The position numbers and the translations under genes were made by a program. From assembly GCF_007097245.1 (NCBI RefSeq), contig NZ_VJZT01000012.1:62001-126000 (forward strand): 64,000 nucleotides of DNA. The letters are read 5' to 3'. Below the pieces are notes generated by a model. That model did no database searches and was not told the origin of the DNA. It saw only the letters and a list, made by a program, of their open reading frames with translations. Shown here one piece after another: positions 28,601 through 37,819 of the stretch. The stretch comes from Flavobacterium restrictum. Lineage in GTDB: Bacteria > Bacteroidota > Bacteroidia > Flavobacteriales > Flavobacteriaceae. The stretch's first letter is position 1. Each line of letters starts with the position of its first letter.

Positions 28601-31600
28601 TGCAGGTGTTATAGATAAACTAAACAACAGACCCGCACTTTATTTTGGTACCGCCAATTTGGCAACCGCCAAAACTACTATTTTTGATACCGCCACTTCT
28701 ATGGTTGGTTTTGCAAAAGGAAACAGCAGCACACCATCATCCTTGGTTACTAAAACAGGTACTTCTGCGGATGCTAATACCAATTATCCAGCCCCTTTTG
28801 ATTTTAGCAATAGTGCAGGCGAATTTTATGTAGGTAATGCTAGTGCAATAGCTGGATCCAACAATAATATAGCCAATAGCACCCCAAGATCCGATGTAAG
28901 TCTTTCTGTTCCAGCATCGGTATATTCGTTTGTAATACCAGCTTCGGGTACTTTTTATTCCTATCTAAATGGCATACAAAGCAGTAGCAGTACTGTTGTG
29001 GCTTATGCCGATAATGGAAACGCTTTGCAAATAGGCAATCGAAATGATGGCAATGGTTCGGGCAATTTTTGGACCACCGAATTGGTGCTTTTCAATAGTG
29101 TTTTGAGCACCATAGACCGACAAGCAGTCGAAACGTCACAAAAAAATTATTACAATAATGGCAATGCCAATTTAAGCAACTTAACCTCATCAATTGGGTC
29201 ATTAAGCCCTGTGTTTTCTGACGCTACAACAAGTTACACTATTGCCGTAACGGGTGCTACAAGTATCTTAACTCTTACGCCAACCAAAGCCGATGCCAAT
29301 GCCACCATTACCGTAAACGGAACTGCCGTAGCCAGTGGGTCGGCATCGACAGCTATTAATTTGACTGTGGGCAGCAATACAATTACAGTAGTGGTTACCG
29401 CACAAGATGGCACTACTAAAACCTACACCATAACAGTACCAAAACCATTTCCGCCAGTTGTTACTTCTTTTAGTCCTATTTCGGGAGTTGTGGGTAGTAC
29501 TGTAACGCTTGCGGGTACGGACTTTAACACCACAGCCGCCAATAATATTGTGTTTTTTGGAGCTACAAAAGCTGTCGTAACTACGGCAACCGCTACAAGT
29601 TTAACGGTTACTGTTCCTGCTGGAGCAACATACTCCCCAATTACGGTTTTGAATACCGGAACAGTATTGGCTTGTTATAGTTTAAGTAGCTTTGATCCTG
29701 TGTATAGCCCTGCAAAAAATGCAATAACAGCAACGGATTTAGTACCCAAAGTCGATTTTGGAGCGGGTGCACAACCTATGTCAGTGGCTGTTGGCGATTT
29801 GGATGGCGATGGAAAACCCGATTTAGCGGTGACTAATTACCTTGGTAATAGCGTTTCTGTATTTCGGAATACTGCAACAAGCGGCAGTCTTGCATCGGGT
29901 AATTTTGCTACCAGAGTAGACTTTTCAACTGGTAGTAATCCTAGATCGGTAGCCATTGCCGATTTGGATGGCGATGGAAAACTCGATTTGGCGGTAACAA
30001 ATTATAGCGCCAACACCATTTCTGTATTACGCAACACCGCAACAAGTGGTACTATTAGCGGTAGCAGTTTTGCCACAAAAGTCGATTTTGTAGCAGCTAC
30101 TAACCCTATTTCCATAGCCATTGCCGATTTGGATGGCGATGGAAAACCCGATTTGGCAGTAGCTAATATAGGTGCAGATAGCGTTTCGGTATTTCGCAAC
30201 ACCGCAACAACTGGCATCAACGCAAGTAGTTTTGCTGCAAAAGTGGACTTTGCAACCGGTAGCAATCCTATTGCACTGGCAATAGGAGATTTGGATAGCG
30301 ACGGAAAACTCGATTTAGTAGTAAGCAATTCTGCTAGTTATACCCTTTCTGTACTTCGCAACACCGCAACGGTTAGCACTATTACAACGGCTAGTTTTGC
30401 CTCAAAAGTCGATTTTGCCACAGCCAGTTTTCCTCGTAATGTAGCTATTGGCGATTTAGATGGCGATGGAAAACCCGATTTGGCGGTAACGGGCTTAAAT
30501 AGCAATGTTGTTTCTGTATATCGCAACACAGCAATTAGTGGTACTATTAGCACTAGTAGTTTTGTGTCAAAAGTGGACTTTGCAACGGGTTCAAGTCCTT
30601 TTTCTGTGGTTATTGGCGATTTAGATGGTGACGGAAAACCCGATTTGGCGGTAGCAAACTATGGTAGTAATACCGTTTCGGTATTCCGCAATAGTGCCAC
30701 AAGCGGTACTATTGCCACAAGTAGTTTTGCAAGCAAAATTGATTTTGCCACAACTACGCAACCTACTTCCATAGCTATTACCGATTTAGATTTAGATGGC
30801 AGACCCGATTTGGCAGCAACAAATTACGATGGAACTGTTTCTATTTTCCGCAATGCCAACACCAACGCCAATTTAAGTGCTTTAACCACCACCGCAGGCA
30901 CTATAAGCCCCGCATTTGCAACAGCAACAACCGCTTATAGTGCCGCCGCCGTTTCTGCCACTACAACCACCACCACCGTAACTCCCACCCTGGAAGACGC
31001 ATTGGCAACGGTACAAGTGCAAGTAAACGGAGGTAGTTTTACGGCTGTAACAAGCGGTACGGCATCTAGTGCCTTGGCATTAAACGAAGGAAATAATACC
31101 ATTACCATTAAAGTAACGGCTCAAAATGGGGATGTAAAAAATTATACACTCGCAGTAACAAGAGCTTTCTTTCCGCCAGTCATCACTTCCTTTAGCCCAA
31201 TATCTGGAGTTGTGGGAACTGCGGTAACCATTTTAGGAACTAACTTTAATGCAACTGCTGCCAATAATATGGTGTTTTTTGGAGCAACAAGAGCCGTAGT
31301 AACAGCGGCAACAACTACCAGTTTAACCGTTACTGTTCCTGCTGGAGCAACCTACGCACCCATAACGCTTTTGAATACCGAAAAAGCATTGGCTTGTTAT
31401 GGTCTAAACAATTTTAACCCCATTTATAGTCCTGCCAAAAGCACGATAACAACAACTGATTTTGCACCCAAAGTAGATTTTACAGCCACGAGCGGATCTA
31501 TATCCGTTGCTATTGGTGATTTAGATGGAGATGGAAAACCCGATTTGGCGACAGCGAATTATGGCAGTAATACCGTTTCCGTATATCGAAATACCGCAAC

Positions 31601-34600
31601 AAGCGGTACTGTTGGAGCTGGTAGTTTTGCTGCCAAAATTGATTTTGCAACCGGTACAAATCCCTATTCAGTAGCCATAGGCGATTTGGATGGCGATGGA
31701 AAACTCGATTTAACGGTAGCTAATTTTAATGGTAATACCGTTTCTGTATTACGCAATACAGCATCAAGCGGCACTATTTCGACAAGTAGTTTTGACGCTA
31801 AAGTTGACTTTGCAACGGGTACCTATCCTCGTTCAGTTGCTATTGGCGATTTGGATGGCGATGGCAAGCCCGATTTAGCTACTGCAAATTATAGTGGCAG
31901 TGTTTCTATATTACGTAATATAGCAACAAGTGGTAGTATTGTATCTGGAAGTTTTGCTCCTAAAGTGGACATTATAGCAGTATCAAGTCTTAATTCATTG
32001 GCTATTGGCGATTTGGATGGCGATGGAAAACCCGATTTGGCGGTAACGAGTTTAAGTAGCAATGTTGTTTCTGTATTTCGCAATACAGCAACACTGGGTA
32101 GTATAACAACAGCTAGTTTTGCAACCAAAGTAGATTTTGCAACCACGAGTGCTTCTATATCCGTTGCTATTGGCGATTTAAATGGCGATGGCAAACTTGA
32201 TTTGGCAACGGTAAATTATAATAACCCTACTGTTTCTGTATTTCGCAATACAGCAACAAGCGGTACTATTAACAGCAGTAGTTTTGCCACCAAAGTCGAT
32301 TTTGCCACTGCTGCTTACCCACAATCCGTGGTAATAGGCGATTTCGATGGCGATGGTAAGCCCGACTTGGCAGTAGCGAATGGTAGCGATACTGTTTCGA
32401 TTTTTCGCAATACAGTAAGCGGTGTTGTAATTGCTGCGGATAGTTTTGCCTCCAAAGTTGACTTTGCAACGGGTACAAATCCTCGTTCCGTTGCTATTGG
32501 CGATTTGGATGGCGATGGCAAGCCCGATTTGGCGGTAGCTACTTCTGGAAGCAGCACTCTTTCTATATTTCGCAATACCAACAACAATGCCAATTTAAGT
32601 GCTTTAACCACAATCGCAGGAGCAATTAACCCTGTTTTTGCAACAGCAACCACCGCTTATAATGCCACCACCGCCGTTTCGGCCACTACTGCTATCACCA
32701 CCGTAACGCCAACGCTGGAAGACACATCGGCAACGGTACAAGTGCAAATAAATGGAGGTGGTTTTACGGCTGTAACCAATGGGTCGTCTTCAGGAGCATT
32801 GGCATTAAACGAAGGAAATAATACCATTACCATTAAAGTAACCGCTCAAAATGGTGATATAAAAAATTATACACTCACCGTAACAAGAGCTTCAATGCCT
32901 CCGCTGATTACTTCCTTTACTCCAATTTCTGGAGTTGTGGGAACTGAAGTAACCATTTTAGGGTCTAACTTTAATGCTACAGCTGTCAATAATATGGTGT
33001 TTTTTGGAGCAACAAAAGCGGTGGTAACTGCTGCAACAGCAACTAGTTTGACAGTTACCGTTCCTGCTGGAGCAACCTACGCACCCATAACGGTTTTGAA
33101 TACAGGAACAGCATTAGCTTGTTATAGTCTAAACCATTTTAACCCTATTTATAGTCCTGCAAAAAGTGCAATCACAGCAACGGATTTTACAGCCAAAACG
33201 GATTTTGCGACGGGTACAAACCCTTATTCCGTAGCTGTTGGCGATTTGGATGGCGATGGCAAGCCCGACTTGGCGGTGGCAAATTTTAGCAATAATACCG
33301 TTTCTGTATATCGTAATACCGCAACAAGCGGTGTTGTTGGTGCTGGTAGTTTTGCTACAAAAATTGATTTTGTAACGGGTTCAAAGCCTTTTTCAGTTGC
33401 TATTGCCGATGTAGATGGCGATGGAAAACTCGATTTGGCGGTAGCAAATTATATCAGCAGTACCGTTTCTGTATTTCGTAATAAAGCCACAACTGGTGCT
33501 ATTACAGCGGCTAGTTTTGCCGCCAAAGTTGATTTTACAACAGGAACAAGGCCCCAAATAGTAGCTGTTGCCGATTTGGATGGCGATGGAAAACTCGATC
33601 TAGCTACTGCAAATTACGATGGCACGGTTTCCCTATTTCGCAATACCGCAACAAGTGGTAGCATTGTATCGGGAAGTTTTGACGCTAAAGTGGATATTAA
33701 CATAGGGTCAAGTTGTGGTTCGATAGCTATTGGAGATTTGGATGGCGATGGAAAACCCGATTTGGTTACCGGAAATGCAAATAACAATATTTATGTACTT
33801 CGTAATACAACCACAATGGGGAGCATTACAACAGCTGGTTTTGCAACCAAAGTGAACTATGCAACCACGAGTATCTCTTATTCCGTAGCTATTGGCGATT
33901 TGGATGGCGATGGAAAGTTGGATTTAGCAACAGCGAATTATAATAATGTTGGAGTTTCTGTATTTCGTAATACAACCACAACTGGAGCTACAAACGCTAG
34001 TTTTGCAAGCAGAGTAGATTTTTCAACCAGTTTAAATCCGCAATCCATAGCCATAGGCGATTTGGATGGCGATGGCAAACCCGATTTGGCAGTAGCCAGT
34101 GGCGGCAGTAACAGCCTTACTTTATTGCGAAATACTGCCACAAGTGGTACTATTACAACGGATAGTTTTGCCCCCAGAGTCGATTTAACAACAGGGTTTT
34201 TTCCTATTTCGGCAGTTATTGCCGATTTGGATGGCGATGGCAAGCCCGACTTAACGGTAGCCAATGGAAATGGTAGTACTCTTTCTATATTCCGTAACAC
34301 CAACAACAATACCAATTTGAGTGCCTTATCCCTAGCAGGAAGCACATTAAGTCCAACCTTTGCAACAGCAACAACGGCATATACCGCAGCCGTTTCTAAT
34401 GCCACAACAACCACAACAATAATCCCAACGCTGGAAGATATTACAGCAACGGTGCAAGTACAACTAAATGGGGGTGGTTTTACTACTGTTACAAATGGTA
34501 GTGCCTCAAACGCATTGGCATTAAACCTAGGAAATAATACCATAGAAATAAAAGTTACTGCAAAAAACGGAGATACAAAAAGCTATACCGTAACCGTAGT

Positions 34601-37490
34601 AAATCTCAATCCGCTCGACAATATCGGTTTAACAAGCGTAACACCAGCCAAAACCGCTTATTCGTTGCGTAAATTGTCAAGCACGTACAATGGCAAAGCG
34701 ATACAAGTAAGACGAGCGAGCGACGACTCCGTGCTAGACATTGGTTTTGATACTAATGGAGGATTAGATACTACTGCCCTAACCACTTTTGTAGGAACAT
34801 CAAGTGGGTATGTAGCCAAATGGTACGATCAAAGTGGTTATGGAAACGAGGTTACCCAAACCGACACCAACCTACAACCCCGAATTGTAGATGAAGGCGT
34901 GGTAGATCGTTTGAACAACAAACCTGCCTTGTATTTTGGCAACGCTAGTTTGGCAACCATCAAAACAACTCTTTTTGCGAACGCCACATCTATGGTGGGT
35001 TTTGCAAAAGGAAATAGCACTACGTCATCGGCATTGGTAACCAAAACAGGAACCGATACCGATGCCAATACCAATTTTCCTGGTCCTTTTGATTTTACAA
35101 ATAGTGATGGGAACTTTACTGTTGGTAATGCTGCTATAACAGCAGCTGTTGGTCGCAATTTATCGGATGCCGTACCACGAGCCGATGTTAGCATTACAGT
35201 ACCCGCATCGGTATATTCGTTTGTAATTCCTGCATCGGGTACGTTTTATAGCTACCTCAATGGCATTCAAACTAGAGACGAATCGGTTGCTGCTTATGCC
35301 GATAATGGCAATGCAATGCAAATAGGCAATAGAAATGACGGCAGTAGTGTTGCTAATTTTTGGACTACAGAATTGGTGCTTTTTGATAGTGTTTTGAGTA
35401 CAGCCGAAAGACAAGCAGTAGAAACGTCTCAAACCAATTATTACAATAATAGCAACGCCAATTTAAGTGCCTTAACCACAACCGCAGGAGCCATAAGTCC
35501 TGTTTTTGCAACGGCAACAACTGCTTATACCGCAACAGTGCCTAATGCTACAAGCACTATAACCGTAACCCCAACGGTAGAAAATGCTTCGGCAACGATA
35601 GAAATACAAGCAAACGGTGGTGGTTTTACGACTCTAACAAGTGGTAGTACCTCAACAGCATTGGCTTTAACCGATGGTAGCAATATCATTGAAGTAAAAG
35701 TAACGGCACAAAATGGTAGTGTAAAAACGTATATTATTACAGTTTGTAGAGGAGTAATACCTACGTTTACTGCAATTGCTCCAATATGTTCAGGTAGTAC
35801 TTTTGTTTTGCCCACAATGTCTAATAATGGGATAACAGGAGTTTGGTCACCAGCAATAAACACCACGGCAACTACCACTTATAGATTTACGCCCAATGCC
35901 AATCAATGTGCTGAATTGACAACAATGACTGTAACATTAGGTACCACCACCACCTGGACGGTAACAAACTCCATTGGTTCATGGAGCAACGGCATACCAA
36001 CCTCCACCTCCAAAGCGATTATCAACGGCAATTATTCCGAAGCTGTAAATCTCGAAGCGTGTAGCCTTGACGTAACAGGAGCAGCCGTTGTAACGGTACC
36101 AACAGGATTTAACTTCACTGTTTCTGGAAAAGTAACGGTAGCATCAACGGCTAGTTTAACTTTCGAAAACAACTCTAATTTAGTTCAGATTGAAGATGTT
36201 CCAAATAACGGAAAAATCATATCTAAACGCAATAGTAATGCGTTAATGCTTCTCGATTACACGTTGTGGTCGTCGCCAGTTGCGGGGCAAGAGTTACAAG
36301 GATTTTCTCCAGCAACTTTGGCAACACGTTTTTATACCTACAATCCAGCCACGGATAAATACAATGCAACAACGCCAACTGCCAATTTCGCAACAGGAAC
36401 AGGCTACTTAATCAGAATACCAAATAACCACCCAACAACGCCAACCATTTGGAACGGTAGCTTTACAGGAATTCCAAACAATGGAACGGTATCACTTGCA
36501 GTAACCAATAACACGTATAACGCCACAGGTAATCCCTATCCATCAACCATCAGTGCCGATGCTTTTATTGATGCCAATGCGCTTACGGAAGCTTTGTATT
36601 TTTGGAGAAAAACAAATGGTACAACAGCATCCTACGCCACCTATACCAAAGCGGGAGGCACTGCCAATGCGGGTGGATTGAGCAGTATTGTTCCCAACGG
36701 AACCATCCAAGTAGGTCAAGGATTTCTAGCCAAGTCAACCAGCACGGCATTGATTTTTACCAATGCCATGAGAACGGCCAATAACGCCAATCAGTTCTTG
36801 AAAACTAAAGCCATCGAGAAAAATAGAATCTGGTTAAACCTTGCCAAAGATGCCGCTCCCGCAAACCAAATGATGGTCGCCTACATGACAGGAGCCACCG
36901 CAGGAATCGACCCAGCGATAGACGGACGATCCATAAACGATTCGCCTATTGCGTTGAACTCGATTATCAACAACGAGGAATTTGTGATTCAAGCCAAAGG
37001 ACTTCCGTTTGAAGATGCGGATGTGGTACCACTAACGTTCAAAACCAATGCAGCTGGAAACTATACCATTAGCATCGACCACGTGGATGGACTCTTCTCT
37101 GGCAATCAAGACGTGTTTTTGAATGATAAAACCACAGGAACATCGCAAGATTTGAAAAAAGGCACCTACACATTTACAGCTACAACAGGAACATTCAACA
37201 ATAGGTTCGAATTGGTTTATAAAAGCAGTACCGCCTTGGGACTTGACGAGCAAGAATTGAGCAATTCGGTTTTGGTTTTCAAACAAAATGGACTCGTGCA
37301 CATCAACGCTGGCAAGACAATTATGAAAACGGTACGTGTTTATGATCTAAATGGGCGCTTGATTTTCAAACAAGAAAAAGTGAATCAAAACACAACAATC
37401 TTGAAAGGATTTACCGCTGCCGAGCAAACGATATTGGTTCAAATTACCTCGGATGAAGATAAAATAGTAACCAAAAAAGTAATGTATTAA
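25611..37490 (+). CDS. Giant 3959-residue secreted repeat protein: LamG, TIG, FG-GAP propellers, cadherin-like, AbfB-like, T9SS tail
   Basis: Signal peptide 1-20; LamG/concanavalin-like domain about 22-200 (ALDFDGVNDYV, KIDEVRIWNRAL); Ig-like link; then [IPT/TIG about 337, FG-GAP block about 430-807, cadherin-like sandwich], an arabinofuranosidase-B-like lectin fold (about 903-1183) and sandwich; three tandem [TIG, FG-GAP block, sandwich] modules with TIG domains near 1282, 1857 and 2430; a second AbfB-like fold (about 2999-3281) and sandwich; a glycine/proline-poor Ig-type stretch; and a C-terminal sorting domain ending TKKVMY, closest to the T9SS type C class. Each FG-GAP block has seven GDLDGDGKPDL-type repeats, 28 in all, each with a DxDxDG calcium site. 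Probably a surface adhesin or glycan-binding stalk. No catalytic motif is evident; the AbfB-like parts seem to be binding folds. Function unproven. Confidence 0.9.
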   Translation: MKHFYALLFTLFICSISYSQLGAALDFDGVNDYVVLDTPPSISGSFTVEAWVNPTNTYKTMHIVSTRDAGEYSFDIQLKAGNTIHADIGNGSSWLTTAADASYNYTAGTWFHLAYVVTPIGYTIYANGNPIGTGTFSGTPLLMNGTHKLALGKNASEPTLYEGKIDEVRIWNRALQKCEILNNLNNELASGQTGLSVYYTFNQGFAASNNSGVTILTDSSGNNYNASLENFSLGTGAFGSGSSTSNWVSSGGVASGNTTPAYVPLVVSSPQNLPLGATVANLTATGTAIKWYSAATAGTPLATTAILATATYYVTQTKASCESDRTPVSVIIPPVITPVITTFSPISGVVGATVTLTGINFNTTTANNSVFFGATKATVTAATATSLTVTVPSGATYSPIAVLNTGTALACYSVSNFTPVYTPSKTGITVSDFSVKTDFTTSYHPNSVAIGDLDGDGKPDLVVANSEGNTISIFRNTTTSGSVSSGSFDTKVDFATASYPLSIRIGDLNGDGKPELVVTNQESNTVSVFRNTTTTGAITTSSFDAKVDFATGSGLAFAAIGDLDGDGKPEIVVANNLSNSISVFRNTTTSNAAITTASFASKVDFPVASFPYTVAIADLDGDGKADIAVSGVDSVSVLRNTPTIGTITANSFEPRVDYFDSNLQSQSIAIGDLDADGKSDIVATSLYGNVFVYRNTATAGTITASSFAPKVTFATTYNTWSVAIGDLDADGKPDLALANADGFVSVLRNTTTTGDITSSSFASKVDFAIGINAHSVAIADLDADGKPDLAAVSASKNTVSVFRNTSNNNNLSGLTTSAGTLNPNFDATTTAYTINVSNATSTITVTPTKADANANILVNGAAVNSGTASGAINLSVGSNTITIAITAQNAITKWHTLTIKRAALLNNIGLTNTTPAATAYSLRKLSSTYTGKAIQVRRSSDNTVQDIGFDANGGLDTATLTTFVGSSSGYVAKWYDQSVNGNEATQTNTALQPRIVNAGVIDKLNNRPALYFGTANLATAKTTIFDTATSMVGFAKGNSSTPSSLVTKTGTSADANTNYPAPFDFSNSAGEFYVGNASAIAGSNNNIANSTPRSDVSLSVPASVYSFVIPASGTFYSYLNGIQSSSSTVVAYADNGNALQIGNRNDGNGSGNFWTTELVLFNSVLSTIDRQAVETSQKNYYNNGNANLSNLTSSIGSLSPVFSDATTSYTIAVTGATSILTLTPTKADANATITVNGTAVASGSASTAINLTVGSNTITVVVTAQDGTTKTYTITVPKPFPPVVTSFSPISGVVGSTVTLAGTDFNTTAANNIVFFGATKAVVTTATATSLTVTVPAGATYSPITVLNTGTVLACYSLSSFDPVYSPAKNAITATDLVPKVDFGAGAQPMSVAVGDLDGDGKPDLAVTNYLGNSVSVFRNTATSGSLASGNFATRVDFSTGSNPRSVAIADLDGDGKLDLAVTNYSANTISVLRNTATSGTISGSSFATKVDFVAATNPISIAIADLDGDGKPDLAVANIGADSVSVFRNTATTGINASSFAAKVDFATGSNPIALAIGDLDSDGKLDLVVSNSASYTLSVLRNTATVSTITTASFASKVDFATASFPRNVAIGDLDGDGKPDLAVTGLNSNVVSVYRNTAISGTISTSSFVSKVDFATGSSPFSVVIGDLDGDGKPDLAVANYGSNTVSVFRNSATSGTIATSSFASKIDFATTTQPTSIAITDLDLDGRPDLAATNYDGTVSIFRNANTNANLSALTTTAGTISPAFATATTAYSAAAVSATTTTTTVTPTLEDALATVQVQVNGGSFTAVTSGTASSALALNEGNNTITIKVTAQNGDVKNYTLAVTRAFFPPVITSFSPISGVVGTAVTILGTNFNATAANNMVFFGATRAVVTAATTTSLTVTVPAGATYAPITLLNTEKALACYGLNNFNPIYSPAKSTITTTDFAPKVDFTATSGSISVAIGDLDGDGKPDLATANYGSNTVSVYRNTATSGTVGAGSFAAKIDFATGTNPYSVAIGDLDGDGKLDLTVANFNGNTVSVLRNTASSGTISTSSFDAKVDFATGTYPRSVAIGDLDGDGKPDLATANYSGSVSILRNIATSGSIVSGSFAPKVDIIAVSSLNSLAIGDLDGDGKPDLAVTSLSSNVVSVFRNTATLGSITTASFATKVDFATTSASISVAIGDLNGDGKLDLATVNYNNPTVSVFRNTATSGTINSSSFATKVDFATAAYPQSVVIGDFDGDGKPDLAVANGSDTVSIFRNTVSGVVIAADSFASKVDFATGTNPRSVAIGDLDGDGKPDLAVATSGSSTLSIFRNTNNNANLSALTTIAGAINPVFATATTAYNATTAVSATTAITTVTPTLEDTSATVQVQINGGGFTAVTNGSSSGALALNEGNNTITIKVTAQNGDIKNYTLTVTRASMPPLITSFTPISGVVGTEVTILGSNFNATAVNNMVFFGATKAVVTAATATSLTVTVPAGATYAPITVLNTGTALACYSLNHFNPIYSPAKSAITATDFTAKTDFATGTNPYSVAVGDLDGDGKPDLAVANFSNNTVSVYRNTATSGVVGAGSFATKIDFVTGSKPFSVAIADVDGDGKLDLAVANYISSTVSVFRNKATTGAITAASFAAKVDFTTGTRPQIVAVADLDGDGKLDLATANYDGTVSLFRNTATSGSIVSGSFDAKVDINIGSSCGSIAIGDLDGDGKPDLVTGNANNNIYVLRNTTTMGSITTAGFATKVNYATTSISYSVAIGDLDGDGKLDLATANYNNVGVSVFRNTTTTGATNASFASRVDFSTSLNPQSIAIGDLDGDGKPDLAVASGGSNSLTLLRNTATSGTITTDSFAPRVDLTTGFFPISAVIADLDGDGKPDLTVANGNGSTLSIFRNTNNNTNLSALSLAGSTLSPTFATATTAYTAAVSNATTTTTIIPTLEDITATVQVQLNGGGFTTVTNGSASNALALNLGNNTIEIKVTAKNGDTKSYTVTVVNLNPLDNIGLTSVTPAKTAYSLRKLSSTYNGKAIQVRRASDDSVLDIGFDTNGGLDTTALTTFVGTSSGYVAKWYDQSGYGNEVTQTDTNLQPRIVDEGVVDRLNNKPALYFGNASLATIKTTLFANATSMVGFAKGNSTTSSALVTKTGTDTDANTNFPGPFDFTNSDGNFTVGNAAITAAVGRNLSDAVPRADVSITVPASVYSFVIPASGTFYSYLNGIQTRDESVAAYADNGNAMQIGNRNDGSSVANFWTTELVLFDSVLSTAERQAVETSQTNYYNNSNANLSALTTTAGAISPVFATATTAYTATVPNATSTITVTPTVENASATIEIQANGGGFTTLTSGSTSTALALTDGSNIIEVKVTAQNGSVKTYIITVCRGVIPTFTAIAPICSGSTFVLPTMSNNGITGVWSPAINTTATTTYRFTPNANQCAELTTMTVTLGTTTTWTVTNSIGSWSNGIPTSTSKAIINGNYSEAVNLEACSLDVTGAAVVTVPTGFNFTVSGKVTVASTASLTFENNSNLVQIEDVPNNGKIISKRNSNALMLLDYTLWSSPVAGQELQGFSPATLATRFYTYNPATDKYNATTPTANFATGTGYLIRIPNNHPTTPTIWNGSFTGIPNNGTVSLAVTNNTYNATGNPYPSTISADAFIDANALTEALYFWRKTNGTTASYATYTKAGGTANAGGLSSIVPNGTIQVGQGFLAKSTSTALIFTNAMRTANNANQFLKTKAIEKNRIWLNLAKDAAPANQMMVAYMTGATAGIDPAIDGRSINDSPIALNSIINNEEFVIQAKGLPFEDADVVPLTFKTNAAGNYTISIDHVDGLFSGNQDVFLNDKTTGTSQDLKKGTYTFTATTGTFNNRFELVYKSSTALGLDEQELSNSVLVFKQNGLVHINAGKTIMKTVRVYDLNGRLIFKQEKVNQNTTILKGFTAAEQTILVQITSDEDKIVTKKVMY
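26900..34305 (+). repeat. Four blocks of seven FG-GAP repeats within the giant gene
   Basis: Blocks lie at about 26900-28030, 29730-30850, 31440-32575 and 33170-34300. Every block has seven units of roughly 150-165 bases, each encoding a D-L-D-G-D-G-K-P-D-L core followed by an SVFRNT strand and an SFA-KVDFATG strand. Modules two to four, with their TIG and sandwich domains, repeat with a period of about 1.72 kb at the DNA level and are similar enough to recombine. Confidence 0.9.
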
Positions 37491-37612
37491 ATAATCTAAA
37501 AAACGAAAGAAGCGAAAAAATCGAAAGGAAAGGAAAGGAAAGGAACACATTTCAGTCCAACCTTTTATTAGAATTTTTAGCTTCTTTCCATTTTTTTTTA
37601 ATCCAAAAAAAC

Positions 37613-37819
37613 ATGAAAAACACCACATTAAAATTATACCTAACAATCGTTTGTTTATTCTCCAGCGTATTGATTTTTGCAGATCCGGGCGACGATTCGG
37701 ACACAGGAGATCTAGAAGGAGGCGAACCCATGCCCATAAACGGGAAATTGGTTTTCTTGGCTTTGGCAGGAATTCTTTTTGCAATCTATACCTTTAGAAA
37801 GAATAGAAAACTAGCTTAA
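37613..37819 (+). CDS. Small signal-anchored membrane protein with acidic linker (PID-CTERM-like)
   Basis: 68 residues: hydrophobic signal (about 5-23, ending at FADPG), acidic linker DPGDDSDTGDLEGGEPMP, a transmembrane helix (LVFLALAGILFAIYTF, about 47-62) and a basic tail RKNRKLA. The tripartite motif, helix and arginine/lysine end resemble the proposed PID/PEP-CTERM-type sorting tails, so the whole protein may be little more than a processed peptide with a sorting signal. It lies 122 bases after the giant gene in the same direction. Its 3' end and following bases are repeated at 24485. Function unknown. Confidence 0.65.
   Translation: MKNTTLKLYLTIVCLFSSVLIFADPGDDSDTGDLEGGEPMPINGKLVFLALAGILFAIYTFRKNRKLA

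Noticed and set aside
33938..34543. 201-residue minus-strand open frame inside the giant gene
   Set aside because: Antisense reading of FG-GAP repeats; similar shadows recur in each block.
25611..37490. Giant protein as an arabinofuranosidase enzyme
   Set aside because: The AbfB-like stretches lack recognisable catalytic residues and are embedded among binding folds, so a binding role is the more cautious call.
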